NCBI RefSeq assembly: GCF_016135805.1
Contig: NZ_JADWOX010000001.1
Location: 558,001-622,000 of the forward strand
Direction: 5' to 3'
DNA: 64,000 nt
Source of the DNA: Caulobacter hibisci
GTDB lineage: Bacteria > Pseudomonadota > Alphaproteobacteria > Caulobacterales > Caulobacteraceae
The notes under the pieces were generated by a model. The model had not been told where the DNA came from. It did not search any database and worked only from the letters and a program-made list of their open reading frames with translations. The translations under genes and the position numbers were made by a program. Numbering within the stretch: position 1 is the stretch's first letter; each line of letters starts with the position of its first letter. Below are positions 30,557 through 39,537 of the stretch, one piece after another.

Positions 30557-31269
30557 GCGCGATCTCCGAAAAGATCGAGGCGGAAGGCTTCGCCATCGTC
30601 TCGGCCGGACAGACCCGCGACCTGCTGGGCGGCCTGCCGGATTGGGCCGCCTTCGCCGACAGCTGGAACGACCTGGGCGTCGACGGCTTCATGGCCGATG
30701 GCGGACGCTATCGCCGCCGCCGGTTCGCGGCCTTCGCGGGTGGCGCCGACGGGACGATCGCCCGCAAGCCGCACCAGCCGCACTATCAGAGCCGCGACTA
30801 CAACGCCCTGAACGGCGGGGTGCAGCGGTGGTTCGAGCCGGTGACGGACGCCATCGCCGATCACCCCGTCACCCAGGCCGTGCTGAAGGCGGGCCTGGAT
30901 CTCTTCCTGCCGCTCACCCTCGATCCGCCCGCCGCCTGGCATGTCGAGCTGCACCAGTTCCGCATCGAGGCCCACGACGGCGAGGCCGGCCTGCCGACGC
31001 CCGAAGGCGCGCACCGCGACGGCGTCGACTGGGTGATCGTCATGCTGGTCGAGCGCCACAATGTGGCCAGCGGAGTCACCGACATCTTCGCCCCGGACGG
31101 CCGGGCCCTGGGTTCCTTCACCCTGACGGAGCCGGGGGACGCGGTGTTCCTCGACGACCATCGCGTGCTGCACGGGGTGACGGCCATCAGCCCCCTCGCG
31201 CCCGGGCAGGATGCTCGGCGAGACGTTCTGGTGGTCACCTTCCGACGGGAAGACGTCGAGGAGGGCTGA
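30553..31269 (+). CDS. 2-oxoglutarate/Fe(II)-dependent dioxygenase family protein
   Basis: A 238-residue protein resembling the 2OG-Fe dioxygenase family that includes amino-acid hydroxylases such as isoleucine 4-hydroxylase. The iron facial triad is visible as His154 and Asp156 (EGAHRDGVDW) and His207 (VLHGVT), with Arg231 near the C-terminus as a likely 2-oxoglutarate anchor. The family hydroxylates free amino acids or related small molecules; the substrate here is unknown. GTG at 30553 is the start because it overlaps the haemoglobin stop (GTGA). The globin could supply or sense the O2 it consumes, which is inference. Confidence 0.85.
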   Translation: MSAISEKIEAEGFAIVSAGQTRDLLGGLPDWAAFADSWNDLGVDGFMADGGRYRRRRFAAFAGGADGTIARKPHQPHYQSRDYNALNGGVQRWFEPVTDAIADHPVTQAVLKAGLDLFLPLTLDPPAAWHVELHQFRIEAHDGEAGLPTPEGAHRDGVDWVIVMLVERHNVASGVTDIFAPDGRALGSFTLTEPGDAVFLDDHRVLHGVTAISPLAPGQDARRDVLVVTFRREDVEEG

Positions 31270-31382
31270 GGAGGCGGTCCGGCGACGGTTCTTCCCAGAC
31301 GGGGCGCGACCGTTTGTCTCACTCCACCTGTGGGAGAGGGCGTGCAAGCCTCCGCTCCTTCGCGAACCGAGCGCCGTATTTC

Positions 31383-33329
31383 ATGACCGACGACGCCCTT
31401 TCGCTTTTGCCTTCGGCCCTCAAATCCCCGGATCGGCGCGACGCCTTTTCGGCGACCATGGCCGACGCCGTGCCGATCCTGATCGGCTATGTCGACGCCG
31501 ACCGCCGCTACCGCTTCGTCAATCGCGCCTACGAGACTTGGTTCGGCGTCCGTCGCGAGGCCATCGAGGGGCGCACCCTGCTCGAGGTGATGGGCGAGGC
31601 CGCCTATGAGCGCGTGCGCGCCCATGTCGATGGCGCCCTCGAAGGCCGCAGCCTGACTTTCGAGGGCGAGCTGACCTATGCCGGCGCGGGCCTTCGCCAC
31701 GTCGAGGCCCGTTACGTGCCCGACGTCGCTCCCGGCGGGGCCGTGCTCGGCTACTACGTGCTGGTCACCGACATCTCGGCCCGCAAGCGGGCGGAGGCGG
31801 AACTGGCCCGCCTGCTGGTGCGCGAGCGCCGCCGGGCCCTGATGCTCGACCTTGGCCGACTGCTGCGCGAGGAGTCCGAGGTCGCCGCCATCGCCGACCG
31901 CGCCTGCTGCGTTCTGGCCGAACAGCTGGGCGTGCAGCGCGCCGGCTACGCCGAGGTCGATCAGGCCGGCCTCCTGACCCAGATCATCGGCGAATGGCGC
32001 GGGGAGGGCGTGCAGCAACTGGTCGGCCCGCCCTTCGTGCTCAACGACTTCGGCAAGCCGATGAGCGACGACCTGCGCGCCGGCGTGCAGGTGGTCATCG
32101 AGGACGTCCGCGAGGACGCCCGCACCCGCGATCCGGCCACCCTGCCGGCCTACGGCGCGCTCGACATCCTGGCCTTCGTCGCCGTGCCCCTGATCAAGGC
32201 CGGGCGGCTGGTCTCCTATCTCTTCGTCTGCCAGGAGGTCCCGCGCGCCTGGAGCGCCGACGAGGTCGCCTTCGTCGGCGACGTGGTCGAGCTGATCTGG
32301 GCGGCCGGCGCCCGCGCCAGGGGCGACGCGGCCCTGCGCCAGGCCGAGGAGACCGAGCGCCTGCTGATCCGCGAGATCGACCACCGGGCCAAGAACGTGC
32401 TGGCGGTGGTGCAGTCGCTGGTCCAGCTGACGCCCTTCGTCGACAAGCGCCAGTACGTCACCGCGCTCAGCGGCCGGATCGGCTCCCTGGCCCGCTCGCA
32501 CAGCCTGCTGTCGACCGCCCGGTGGACCGGCGTGGCCCTGCAGGCCCTGCTGGAGCAGGAGCTGGAGCCCTACAACGCCGACCAGGAGGCCCGCGTCGCC
32601 CTGGCCGGGCCGCCGGTGCTGATCCGGGCCGAGGCCGCCCAGTCCCTGGGTCTGGTCGTGCACGAGCTGGCCACCAACGCCAGCAAGTACGGCGCCCTGT
32701 CGGTCCCCGGCGGCGCGCTAGAGGTCGCCTGGGCCTGGGAGGACGGGACCCTCGTCCTCGACTGGCGCGAGGCGGGCGGACCGCCGACGACCGCCCCCAT
32801 CCATCGCGGCTTTGGCTCCACCCTGATCCGCAACGCCGGCAAGCAGCTGGGCGCGACGCTGTCGCACGACTGGCGGACCGAAGGACTGCATTGCCGCATC
32901 GCCCTGTCGCGCGGCGCCCTGCCGGGCGCGGTCGGCCTTGAACGGCCCGCCGCCGTCGCCTCCGCCGCGCCGGAGGCGGGGCTACGGAACCAGCGCGTGC
33001 TGGTGGTCGAGGACGAGGCCCTGGTGGCCATGGAGCTGGCGCGGGTGCTGTCCCTGGCCGGCGCCCAGGTAGTGGGGCCGGTCGGCGACGTCGCCGAGGC
33101 GCTGGAGCTGATCGAGACCAGTCTGATCGACCGGGCCGTGCTCGACGTCAATCTCGGCGGCCGCATGGTCACGCCGGTGGCCAAGGCCCTGGCCGAGCGG
33201 GCCATCCCCTTCGTCTACCTGACCGGCTACCAGGAACCCGGCCTCGACGACGGCCCCGTCCTGCACAAGCCGACCACGCCCGAAGCCCTGGTCAGCGCCC
33301 TGGCGAACCGGCGGGCGGAGCCGGTCTGA
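31383..33329 (+). CDS. PAS-GAF HWE-family histidine kinase with receiver domain
   Basis: A 648-residue cytoplasmic hybrid sensor kinase. Order: PAS (about 20-132), GAF (about 150-305), HWE-type dimerisation domain with His334 (REIDHRAKNVLAVVQSL), ATP-binding domain with N box HELATNASKYGALS and the family's WREAGGPP, and a C-terminal receiver (about 538-645) with phospho-acceptor Asp588 (AVLDVNLGG) and Lys629. HWE kinases are common in alphaproteobacteria, often in light or general stress signalling. It starts 114 bp after the dioxygenase gene on the same strand and may read through from it. PAS residues do not show a LOV cysteine motif, so a flavin photoreceptor is unlikely. Confidence 0.88.
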   Translation: MTDDALSLLPSALKSPDRRDAFSATMADAVPILIGYVDADRRYRFVNRAYETWFGVRREAIEGRTLLEVMGEAAYERVRAHVDGALEGRSLTFEGELTYAGAGLRHVEARYVPDVAPGGAVLGYYVLVTDISARKRAEAELARLLVRERRRALMLDLGRLLREESEVAAIADRACCVLAEQLGVQRAGYAEVDQAGLLTQIIGEWRGEGVQQLVGPPFVLNDFGKPMSDDLRAGVQVVIEDVREDARTRDPATLPAYGALDILAFVAVPLIKAGRLVSYLFVCQEVPRAWSADEVAFVGDVVELIWAAGARARGDAALRQAEETERLLIREIDHRAKNVLAVVQSLVQLTPFVDKRQYVTALSGRIGSLARSHSLLSTARWTGVALQALLEQELEPYNADQEARVALAGPPVLIRAEAAQSLGLVVHELATNASKYGALSVPGGALEVAWAWEDGTLVLDWREAGGPPTTAPIHRGFGSTLIRNAGKQLGATLSHDWRTEGLHCRIALSRGALPGAVGLERPAAVASAAPEAGLRNQRVLVVEDEALVAMELARVLSLAGAQVVGPVGDVAEALELIETSLIDRAVLDVNLGGRMVTPVAKALAERAIPFVYLTGYQEPGLDDGPVLHKPTTPEALVSALANRRAEPV

Positions 33330-33373
33330 GGGAATACCTCGGACGCCCTCCCAACAATCTGACGCCCCCAATG

Positions 33374-33471
33374 AAAGTCATCGCCCGCTTCATGCGGGCG
33401 ACCCAAGCCGACTCGGGGACGTACATGGCCAAGTCAGCTTGGGTCGCCCGGACAAGCCGGGCGATGACTTT
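33374..33471. repeat. Long inverted repeat with GTCATCGCCCG...GGGCGACCCAAGC arms
   Basis: Arms of about 34 bp at 33374-33407 and 33437-33471, complementary except in the small internal hairpin loops. It lies downstream of the HWE kinase and 80 bp upstream of the LexA box. Its layout (hairpin in each arm, arms inverted) resembles the element at 29974-30069, with different sequence. Confidence 0.85.
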
Positions 33472-33554
33472 TGAGAGGGATGCGCCCCTCCCAGACACCT
33501 CGCCGCATCCCATCGCGCATCTCATCGCCTTGACTCCGCATTCCCAAAAGATCA

Positions 33555-33569
33555 GAACAAAATGGGAAC
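33555..33569 (+). promoter_or_regulatory. LexA (SOS) box of the imuA-imuB-dnaE2 operon
   Basis: GAAC (33555-33558), 7 nt, GAAC (33566-33569): the direct-repeat LexA operator of alphaproteobacteria (GAACN7GAAC/GTTCN7GTTC). It ends immediately before the imuA ribosome site GGAGG (33570-33574), so LexA would block both initiation and early elongation. Confidence 0.88.
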
Positions 33570-33579
33570 GGAGGTCGCC

Positions 33580-34356
33580 ATGCTCGGCTCGCGCCAGGCG
33601 CGTATCGAGGCCCTGAGAGGTCGGATCGCCGCCATCGAGGCGGGGACTCGGACTCCGACTCCGGTGCTGCCGTTCGGCGATCCGCGCATCGATCGTCGCT
33701 TGCCGGGCGGAGGGCTGCCGCAGGCCGGCTGGCACGAGGTGGTCGGCGAAGGACTGGAGGGCGAAAGCGGGGCGGCGACGGCGGCCTTCGCCGCGCTGCT
33801 GGCCAGGCCGCGGGCGATGAAGGGGGCGGTGGTCTGGGTGCTGCGGCGCTCGGATCTCCATGTCCCGGGGCTGGTCAACCTCGGCTTTCCGGTCGAGCGG
33901 CTGATCCTGGTGCGGGCCCGCGACGAGGCCGAGGGGCTTTCGGTGCTGGAAGACGCCCTGGCCACCCCGGGCGTGGCCGTCGCCATCGGCGAGGCGGAGG
34001 CCCCCGACCTCGTCGCTGGCCGCCGCCTGCAACTGGCCTGCGAGCGGGCCGGAGGCTTCGGCGTCGTCCTGCACCGCCGGCCCTATGGCGGACCGGCCAA
34101 GGGGGCGACGGGCTCGGCCGCCTTCAGCCGATGGCGCGTCGGTCCCGCGCCGGGGAGAGCGCCGCCCGATGGGCTGGGGCTTGGCCCGCCCGCCTGGCGT
34201 GTGGCGCTGGAACGCTGCCGGGGCGGACGCCCCGGAGCGTGGATCCTGGAACAGTCGGAGGCCGAGCATGGCCCGCATCCTTTCCGTGTGGTGTCCGAAC
34301 TGGCCGATCACGACCTGGTCGAGACACAACCCGAACGCCTTCGCCGAGTTGGGTGA
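33580..34356 (+). CDS. imuA: Mutasome protein ImuA (RecA-like inactive ATPase)
   Basis: A 258-residue ImuA homologue (VLPFGDPRIDRRLPGGGLP; WHEVVGEG; GAVVWVLRRSDLHVPGLV), related to the RecA/SulA fold but without a proper Walker A motif. ImuA, ImuB and DnaE2 (ImuC) form the SOS-induced translesion machinery that tolerates DNA damage at the cost of mutations. ATG 33580 is chosen because GGAGG lies 5 nt upstream; the ATG at 33562 lies within the LexA box and has no ribosome site. The last 89 nt overlap imuB in another frame, and the stop codon lies at the left border of a palindromic repeat. Confidence 0.9.
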   Translation: MLGSRQARIEALRGRIAAIEAGTRTPTPVLPFGDPRIDRRLPGGGLPQAGWHEVVGEGLEGESGAATAAFAALLARPRAMKGAVVWVLRRSDLHVPGLVNLGFPVERLILVRARDEAEGLSVLEDALATPGVAVAIGEAEAPDLVAGRRLQLACERAGGFGVVLHRRPYGGPAKGATGSAAFSRWRVGPAPGRAPPDGLGLGPPAWRVALERCRGGRPGAWILEQSEAEHGPHPFRVVSELADHDLVETQPERLRRVG

Positions 34357-35995
34357 GGGGGACCAGACCCTCCCCCCGAAGGGGGAGGTGGCCGCGAAGC
34401 GGTCGGAGGGGGAAGTTGGGGCAGGAAAGAAGATCACTTCCCCCTCCGTCGCCTCCGGCGACACCTCCCCCTTCGGGGGGAGGGTCTCCAAATCCTCCCC
34501 CCCTGGGGGAGGTGGCCCGGAGGGCCGGAGGGGGCCGGCGCAGCCGGTGGCGCCAGATCCCCCCTTCGCCCTCCTGGTCTCCGAACGCGGAACCCGCCGC
34601 CTCGCCGCCGTCAACGCCGCCGCCCGCGCCCAGGGCCTGTCCGCCGGCCAGAAGGCCGCCGACGCCCTGGCCCTGGTCCCGCAGCTCGCCACGGCCGACC
34701 ACGATCCCGATGCCGACCGCCGGGCGCTGGAGGCCCTCTGCGACTGGTGCGTGCGCTTCTCGCCGGCCGTAGCCGTGGATGGCGACGACGGCCTGTTGCT
34801 CGACGTCACCGGGACCGACCACCTGTGGGGCGGGGAGGCGGCCATGCTGGCCGACCTGCTGGACCGCCTGGCCCGCTGGGGCGTGCCGGCCCGCGCCGCC
34901 ATCGCCGACACCGCCGGCGCCGCCTGGGCCCTGGCTCGTCATGGCAAGGACCGGGCGGTGGTCCCGCCCGGCGAGCAGAGCCAGGCGCTTTCAGGCCTGC
35001 CGGTGGCGGCCCTGCGGCTGGACGAGGCGGCCGAGGCCCAACTGCCGCGCCTGGGCCTGCACCGCGTCGGCCAGCTCTATGTCCTGCCGCGCGCCCAGAT
35101 GGCCAAGCGCTTCGGCCTGGCCTTCACCCAGCGCCTTGACCAGGCCCTGGGCGCGGCGGGCGAGGCCCTGGCCTTCCGCCGCCCGGCCAGCCCGTGGTTC
35201 GAACGGCTGGCCTTCTTCGAGCCGCTCAGCGCGCCCGAGGATCTGGCCCGCGTCGCCGCTGACGTCCTGGCCCTGATCTGCAAGCGGCTGGAGGCCGAGG
35301 GGCGCGGCGCCAAGCGCTTCGAGGTCGTGTTCCACCGCCTGGACGGCAAGGCCTTTCCCGTCGCGGCGGGCCTGGCGCGGCCCGGCCGCGACGCCAAACG
35401 GCTGGCCAGGCTGGTCGCGCCCAAGCTCGATGTCGTCGATCCGGGCTTCGGGATCGACGTCGTCACTGTGCACGCCTTCGCGGTCGAGGCCCTGGCGCAG
35501 GGGCAGGTGCGCCTCGACGCCGAGCTCGACGCGGCCGAAGCCCTGGCCCCGCTTGTCGATCGCCTGGTCAACCGCCTGGGGGAGGGCCGTGTCTGGCGGC
35601 CCGACCCGGTCGAGAGCCACGTGCCCGAACGCGCCGTCGCCCGCGCCGCCCCCCTGTCGCCGCCTTCTGACGCCCGGCCCTGGGATCCCGACCGCCCGCG
35701 CCCGATGCGGCTGTTCAAGCAGCCCGTGCTGATCGAGGTGATGGCCAAGCTGCCCGACGATCCGCCGGTGCGCTTCACCTGGCGCGGCCGCCATCACCGC
35801 CTGCGCGCCGCCGAAGGCCCCGAGCGCATCGGCCAGGAATGGTGGCGCGGCGACTTCGAGGCGACCGGCCCGGGCCGGATCCGCGACTACTACCGGGTGG
35901 AGGACGAGGCCGGCGGCCGCTTCTGGATCTACCGGCAAGGGCTCTATGGCGACGGCGACGCGCCGAAATGGTGGCTGCATGGCCTGTTTGGTTGA
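34268..35995 (+). CDS. imuB: Mutasome protein ImuB (Y-family polymerase-like) with repeat-encoded insert
   Basis: A 575-residue Y-family polymerase homologue without the catalytic acidic residues near the N-terminus (ARILSVWCPNWPITTW in place of the DMDAFF-type motif). It acts as the adaptor linking DnaE2 to the beta clamp. Recognisable blocks are ALCDWCVRFSPAVAVDGDDG, FEPLSAPEDLARVAADVLALIC and the C-terminal end WWLHGLFG. Residues about 33-90 do not belong to the family: they are encoded by a palindromic repeat (34365-34540) lying in frame between NPNAFAELGEG and PDPPFALLVSE. The reading frame stays open through it, so the protein may be functional with an exposed loop. ATG 34268 lies inside imuA. 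Confidence 0.9.
   Translation: MARILSVWCPNWPITTWSRHNPNAFAELGEGDQTLPPKGEVAAKRSEGEVGAGKKITSPSVASGDTSPFGGRVSKSSPPGGGGPEGRRGPAQPVAPDPPFALLVSERGTRRLAAVNAAARAQGLSAGQKAADALALVPQLATADHDPDADRRALEALCDWCVRFSPAVAVDGDDGLLLDVTGTDHLWGGEAAMLADLLDRLARWGVPARAAIADTAGAAWALARHGKDRAVVPPGEQSQALSGLPVAALRLDEAAEAQLPRLGLHRVGQLYVLPRAQMAKRFGLAFTQRLDQALGAAGEALAFRRPASPWFERLAFFEPLSAPEDLARVAADVLALICKRLEAEGRGAKRFEVVFHRLDGKAFPVAAGLARPGRDAKRLARLVAPKLDVVDPGFGIDVVTVHAFAVEALAQGQVRLDAELDAAEALAPLVDRLVNRLGEGRVWRPDPVESHVPERAVARAAPLSPPSDARPWDPDRPRPMRLFKQPVLIEVMAKLPDDPPVRFTWRGRHHRLRAAEGPERIGQEWWRGDFEATGPGRIRDYYRVEDEAGGRFWIYRQGLYGDGDAPKWWLHGLFG
34365..34540. repeat. Palindromic repeat inserted in frame in imuB
   Basis: Complementary 26-bp arms at 34365-34390 and 34462-34487 (AGACCCTCCCCCCG and complement) flank a short centre, followed by half a second unit (CTCCCCCCCTGGGGGAG hairpin and GGCCCGGAGGGCCGGAG). 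It is translated as about 58 Pro/Gly/Lys/Ser-rich residues of ImuB. Confidence 0.88.
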
Positions 35996-35996
35996 A

Positions 35997-36138
35997 AAGA
36001 CCCTCTCCCTGAAGGGGGAGGTGTCGGCGAAGCCGACGGAGGGGGAAGTAACTTCCCACGCTGGCGTGTGCGCTGACTTCAGAGATCTCTTCCCCCTCCG
36101 GCCCTCTGGGCCACCTCCCCCTTCAGGGAGAGGGTCTT
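35997..36138. repeat. Palindromic repeat between imuB and dnaE2
   Basis: Perfect 27-bp inverted arms at 35997-36023 and 36112-36138 (AAGACCCTCTCCCTG and complement) with an inner GGCGAAGCCGACGGAGGG / CCGGCCCTCTGGGCC pair. It fills the whole imuB-dnaE2 gap; the right arm's GGGAGAGGG lies where the dnaE2 ribosome site should be. Confidence 0.9.
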
Positions 36139-36142
36139 GGCC

Positions 36143-39100
36143 ATGACCGCCTACGCCGAACTCCAAACCACCACCAACTTCTCCTTCCTGCGCGGGGCCT
36201 CTCACGCCGAGGAGCTGATGCTGGCCGCCGAGGCCCTGGGCCTGACCGCCGTCGGGGTGGTCGACCGCAACAGCCTGGCCGGCGTGGTGCGCGCCTGGAC
36301 CGCCGCCAAGAAACTCAAGGTGCGCGCCCTGGCCGGCTGCCGGCTGGAGTTCGCCGACGGCACGCCGAGCCTGCTCTGCTATCCGTCCGACCGCGAGGCC
36401 TTCGCGCGGCTGACGCGCCTGCTGACGCTCGGCCAGCGACGGGCGGGCAAAGGCGAGTGCATCCTGTCCTGGGCCGATTTCCTCGAACATGCCGAGGGCC
36501 AGCTGGTGCTGGTCGTGCCGCCCCAGAAGCTGGACGCGGCCTTCGAGGCCGATCTCGCCCGCATCGCCGCCGCCCTGAAGGGCCGCGTCTGGCTGGCCGC
36601 CAGCCGGGCCTACGCCGCCCAGGATCTCAAGCGCCTCTCGCGTCTCGACGCCTTGGGCCAGGCCGCCGGCGCGCCGATGGTCGCCACCAACGACGTGCTC
36701 TATCACGGCCCCGAGCGGCGACCGCTGCAGGACGTCATCACCTGCGTGCGCGAGCACTGCACCATCCAGCAGGCCGGCTTCCGTCTGGAAGCCAACGCCG
36801 AGCGCCACATTAAGACCCCGGCCGAGATGGCGCGCCTGTTCGAGCGCTGGCCCCGGGCCATCGCTCGCACCGTCGAGATCGTCGCCCGCATCGGCTTCGA
36901 CCTCGGCGACCTGCACGAGGAATATCCCGACGAGCCGGTGCCGCCCGGCAAGACCTCCATGCAGCACCTGACCGACCTGACCTGGCAGGGCGCGGCCTGG
37001 CGCTATCCCGGCGGCGTGCCCGAGAAGGTCGAGGCCCAGCTGAAGGAAGAGCTGCGGCTGATCGCCAAGATGGACTACCCCAACTACTTCATCACCGTGC
37101 ACGACATCGTCCGCCAGGCGCGGTCGATGGGCATCCTGTGCCAGGGGCGCGGCTCGGCCGCCAATTCCTCGGTCTGCTACTGCCTGGGGGTGACGGCCAT
37201 CGACCCCACCGAGCATCGCCTGCTGTTCACCCGCTTCATCTCCGAGAACCGCGGCGAGCCGCCCGACATCGACGTCGATTTCGAGCACGAGCGGCGCGAG
37301 GAGGTGATGCAGTACGTCTATGCCCGCTATGGCCGGGAATATGCGGCCATCTGCGGCACGGTGATCCATTACCGCCCGCGTAGCGCCATCCGCGACGTCG
37401 GCAAGGCCCTGGGCCTGACCGAGGACGTCACGTCACTGCTGGCCGGCACCGTCTGGGGCAGCTGGGGCGACGGCCTGCCCGAAGAGCACCTGACCAACGC
37501 CGGCCTCGACCCCAAGGCCCCGGAGATCGCCCGCGCCGTGGCCCTGGCCACCGAGCTGATGGGCTTTCCCCGCCACCTGTCGCAGCACGTCGGCGGCTTC
37601 GTCCTGACCAAGCGCCGGCTTGACGAGACCGTGCCGATCGGCAACGCCGCCATGAAGGACCGCACCTTCATCGAGTGGGACAAGGACGACATCGACAGCC
37701 TCAAGCTGATGAAGGTCGACGTGCTGGCGCTCGGCATGCTGAGCGCGATCCAGCGGGCCTTCGGCATGCTGCGGGCCGATCACGGCGAGCCGATCGTCGA
37801 CCTGGCCGACGTGCCCAAGGAGGTGGCCGGCGTCTACGACATGCTCTGCGTGGCCGACAGCATCGGCGTCTTCCAGGTCGAGAGCCGGGCGCAGATGTCG
37901 ATGCTGCCGCGCCTGAAGCCGCGCAAGTTCTACGACCTGGTCATCGAGGTGGCGATCGTCCGACCAGGGCCGATCCAGGGCGACATGGTGCATCCCTACC
38001 TGAAGCGTCGGAACGGGATCGAGCCGGTCGATTGGCCGCATCCGTCGCCCGAACATGGGCCGAAGAACGAACTGAAGGAGATCCTCGGCGACACCTACGG
38101 CGTGCCACTGTTCCAGGAGCAGGCCATGAGCCTGGCCATCGAGGCGGCCAAGTTCACGCCCGACGAGGCCGACGGCCTGCGCAAAGCCATGGCCACCTTC
38201 CGCAACCTCGGCACGCCGGCCGAATATCGCGAGAAGTTCGTCGAGGGCATGGTCCGGCGCGGCTACCATCGCGACTTCGCCGAGCGCTGCTTCAAGCAGA
38301 TCGAGGGCTTCGGCCACTACGGCTTTCCGGAAAGCCACGCCGCCAGCTTCGCCAAGCTGGTCTACATCTCGGCCTGGATCAAATGGGCCTGGCCGGACGT
38401 GTTCTGCGCGGCCCTGATCAACTCCCAGCCGATGGGCTTCTACCAGCCGTCGCAGCTGGTGCGCGACGCCCGCGAGCACGGGGTCGAGGTGCGGCCGCCG
38501 GACGTGATGTGCAGCGACTGGGACTGTACATTGGAGGCCCGTTCCTCCCCCGCGTTAGCGGGGGAGAGGCGGCGCGATCCCCGCAAGGTCTCCAACGAGG
38601 ACACCCGCCCCCGCTGGAAGGCGCTGCGCCTGGGCCTGCGCCAGATCAAGGGGCTGAAGGAGAAGGCCGACATCCTGCCGCTGCTCAAGGCCCGTGACGA
38701 AGGCGCTCGCACCCCGGCCGAGTTCGCCCAGGGCGGCGTGCCGCAGCGGGCGCTGGAGCTGCTGGCCGAGGCCGACGCCTTCGCCTCCACCGGTCTGTCG
38801 CGCCGCGACGCCCTGTGGGCGGTCAAGGGGCTGAAGGGCGAGCACAAGGCGCCTGTCCAGGCCCCGCTGCTGGCCGGCCTGCCGCTGTTCGAGGACCGGG
38901 TCGCCCTGCCGGCCATGGGCAAGCCGCAGGAGGTGGCCGAGGACTACCGTACGACCAGCCTGTCGCTGAAGGCCCACCCGTGCGGCTTCTACCGGCCGAT
39001 GCTGGCGAAGATGGGCGCGGTCACCGCCGATCAGTTGCCCAGGTTCAGGAACGGCCAGAAGGTCTCGGTCGGCGGCCTGGTGCTGATCCGCCAGCGGCCG

Positions 39101-39391
39101 GGCACGGCCAAGGGCGTGGTGTTCGTCACCCTGGAGGACGAGACGGGCGTCGCCAACGCCGTCGTCTGGAAGGACCGCTTCGAGGCCGACCGCAACGTGG
39201 TGATGACCGCCTCCTTCCTGGTCGTGCACGGTCGGGTGCAGGCGGCCGAGGGCGTGATCCACATCGTCGCCGAGGGCTTCACCGACCTGTCGGCCGAGCT
39301 GTCGACCCTGCGCGACGAGCCGGGCGCGCCGGCGCCGAGGGTGAGGCAGAAGGTGTCGGGGCGGCTGCTGCGCAGCCGGGATTTCCATTGA
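36143..39391 (+). CDS. dnaE2: Error-prone DNA polymerase DnaE2 (ImuC)
   Basis: A 1082-residue C-family DNA polymerase alpha subunit of the DnaE2 type, the catalytic member of the SOS mutasome. The PHP domain ([22 protein letters not shown]) starts the protein; the polymerase active site includes [18 protein letters not shown] and the catalytic Asp pair in [16 protein letters not shown]; then come the HhH region and the C-terminal OB fold ([18 protein letters not shown]). Around residues 798-812 a repeat-derived stretch ([15 protein letters not shown]) sits between CSDWDCTLE and the conserved [18 protein letters not shown] 36143 is used; the only purine-rich ribosome site upstream belongs to a palindromic repeat. 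Confidence 0.96.
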   Translation: MTAYAELQTTTNFSFLRGASHAEELMLAAEALGLTAVGVVDRNSLAGVVRAWTAAKKLKVRALAGCRLEFADGTPSLLCYPSDREAFARLTRLLTLGQRRAGKGECILSWADFLEHAEGQLVLVVPPQKLDAAFEADLARIAAALKGRVWLAASRAYAAQDLKRLSRLDALGQAAGAPMVATNDVLYHGPERRPLQDVITCVREHCTIQQAGFRLEANAERHIKTPAEMARLFERWPRAIARTVEIVARIGFDLGDLHEEYPDEPVPPGKTSMQHLTDLTWQGAAWRYPGGVPEKVEAQLKEELRLIAKMDYPNYFITVHDIVRQARSMGILCQGRGSAANSSVCYCLGVTAIDPTEHRLLFTRFISENRGEPPDIDVDFEHERREEVMQYVYARYGREYAAICGTVIHYRPRSAIRDVGKALGLTEDVTSLLAGTVWGSWGDGLPEEHLTNAGLDPKAPEIARAVALATELMGFPRHLSQHVGGFVLTKRRLDETVPIGNAAMKDRTFIEWDKDDIDSLKLMKVDVLALGMLSAIQRAFGMLRADHGEPIVDLADVPKEVAGVYDMLCVADSIGVFQVESRAQMSMLPRLKPRKFYDLVIEVAIVRPGPIQGDMVHPYLKRRNGIEPVDWPHPSPEHGPKNELKEILGDTYGVPLFQEQAMSLAIEAAKFTPDEADGLRKAMATFRNLGTPAEYREKFVEGMVRRGYHRDFAERCFKQIEGFGHYGFPESHAASFAKLVYISAWIKWAWPDVFCAALINSQPMGFYQPSQLVRDAREHGVEVRPPDVMCSDWDCTLEARSSPALAGERRRDPRKVSNEDTRPRWKALRLGLRQIKGLKEKADILPLLKARDEGARTPAEFAQGGVPQRALELLAEADAFASTGLSRRDALWAVKGLKGEHKAPVQAPLLAGLPLFEDRVALPAMGKPQEVAEDYRTTSLSLKAHPCGFYRPMLAKMGAVTADQLPRFRNGQKVSVGGLVLIRQRPGTAKGVVFVTLEDETGVANAVVWKDRFEADRNVVMTASFLVVHGRVQAAEGVIHIVAEGFTDLSAELSTLRDEPGAPAPRVRQKVSGRLLRSRDFH
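38545..38566. repeat. Short hairpin repeat inside dnaE2
   Basis: A perfect 9-bp stem CTCCCCCGC/GCGGGGGAG with GTTA loop, within the dnaE2 reading frame. The sequence resembles one end of the C/T-rich palindromic elements and probably came from one; flanking codons add an Arg/Ser-rich segment. Confidence 0.7.
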
Positions 39392-39399
39392 AGCATCTA

Positions 39400-39532
39400 G
39401 AACCTCCCCCTGTGGGGGAGGGGATCGCGAAGCGATCGGTGGGGGGAGTAGCAAGAGATCGGCCGGCGCAGCGGAAGCTGAAAACGGCCCCCCACCGGCC
39501 TACGGCCGCCTCCCCCACAGGGGGAGGTTCCT
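39400..39532. repeat. Composite palindromic repeat between dnaE2 and the sugar-nucleotide dehydratase gene
   Basis: Ends GAACCTCCCCCTGTGGGGG and its complement; inner units ATCGCGAAGCGATCGG and CCGGCCTACGGCCG. Nearly identical in design to 26707-26841, also between convergent genes and 5 bp from the downstream stop codon. Confidence 0.88.
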
Positions 39533-39537
39533 TAGCC

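Noticed and set aside
31383..31800. LOV photosensor domain in the HWE kinase
   Set aside because: The PAS domain lacks the GRNCRFLQ-type cysteine motif needed for flavin adduct formation.
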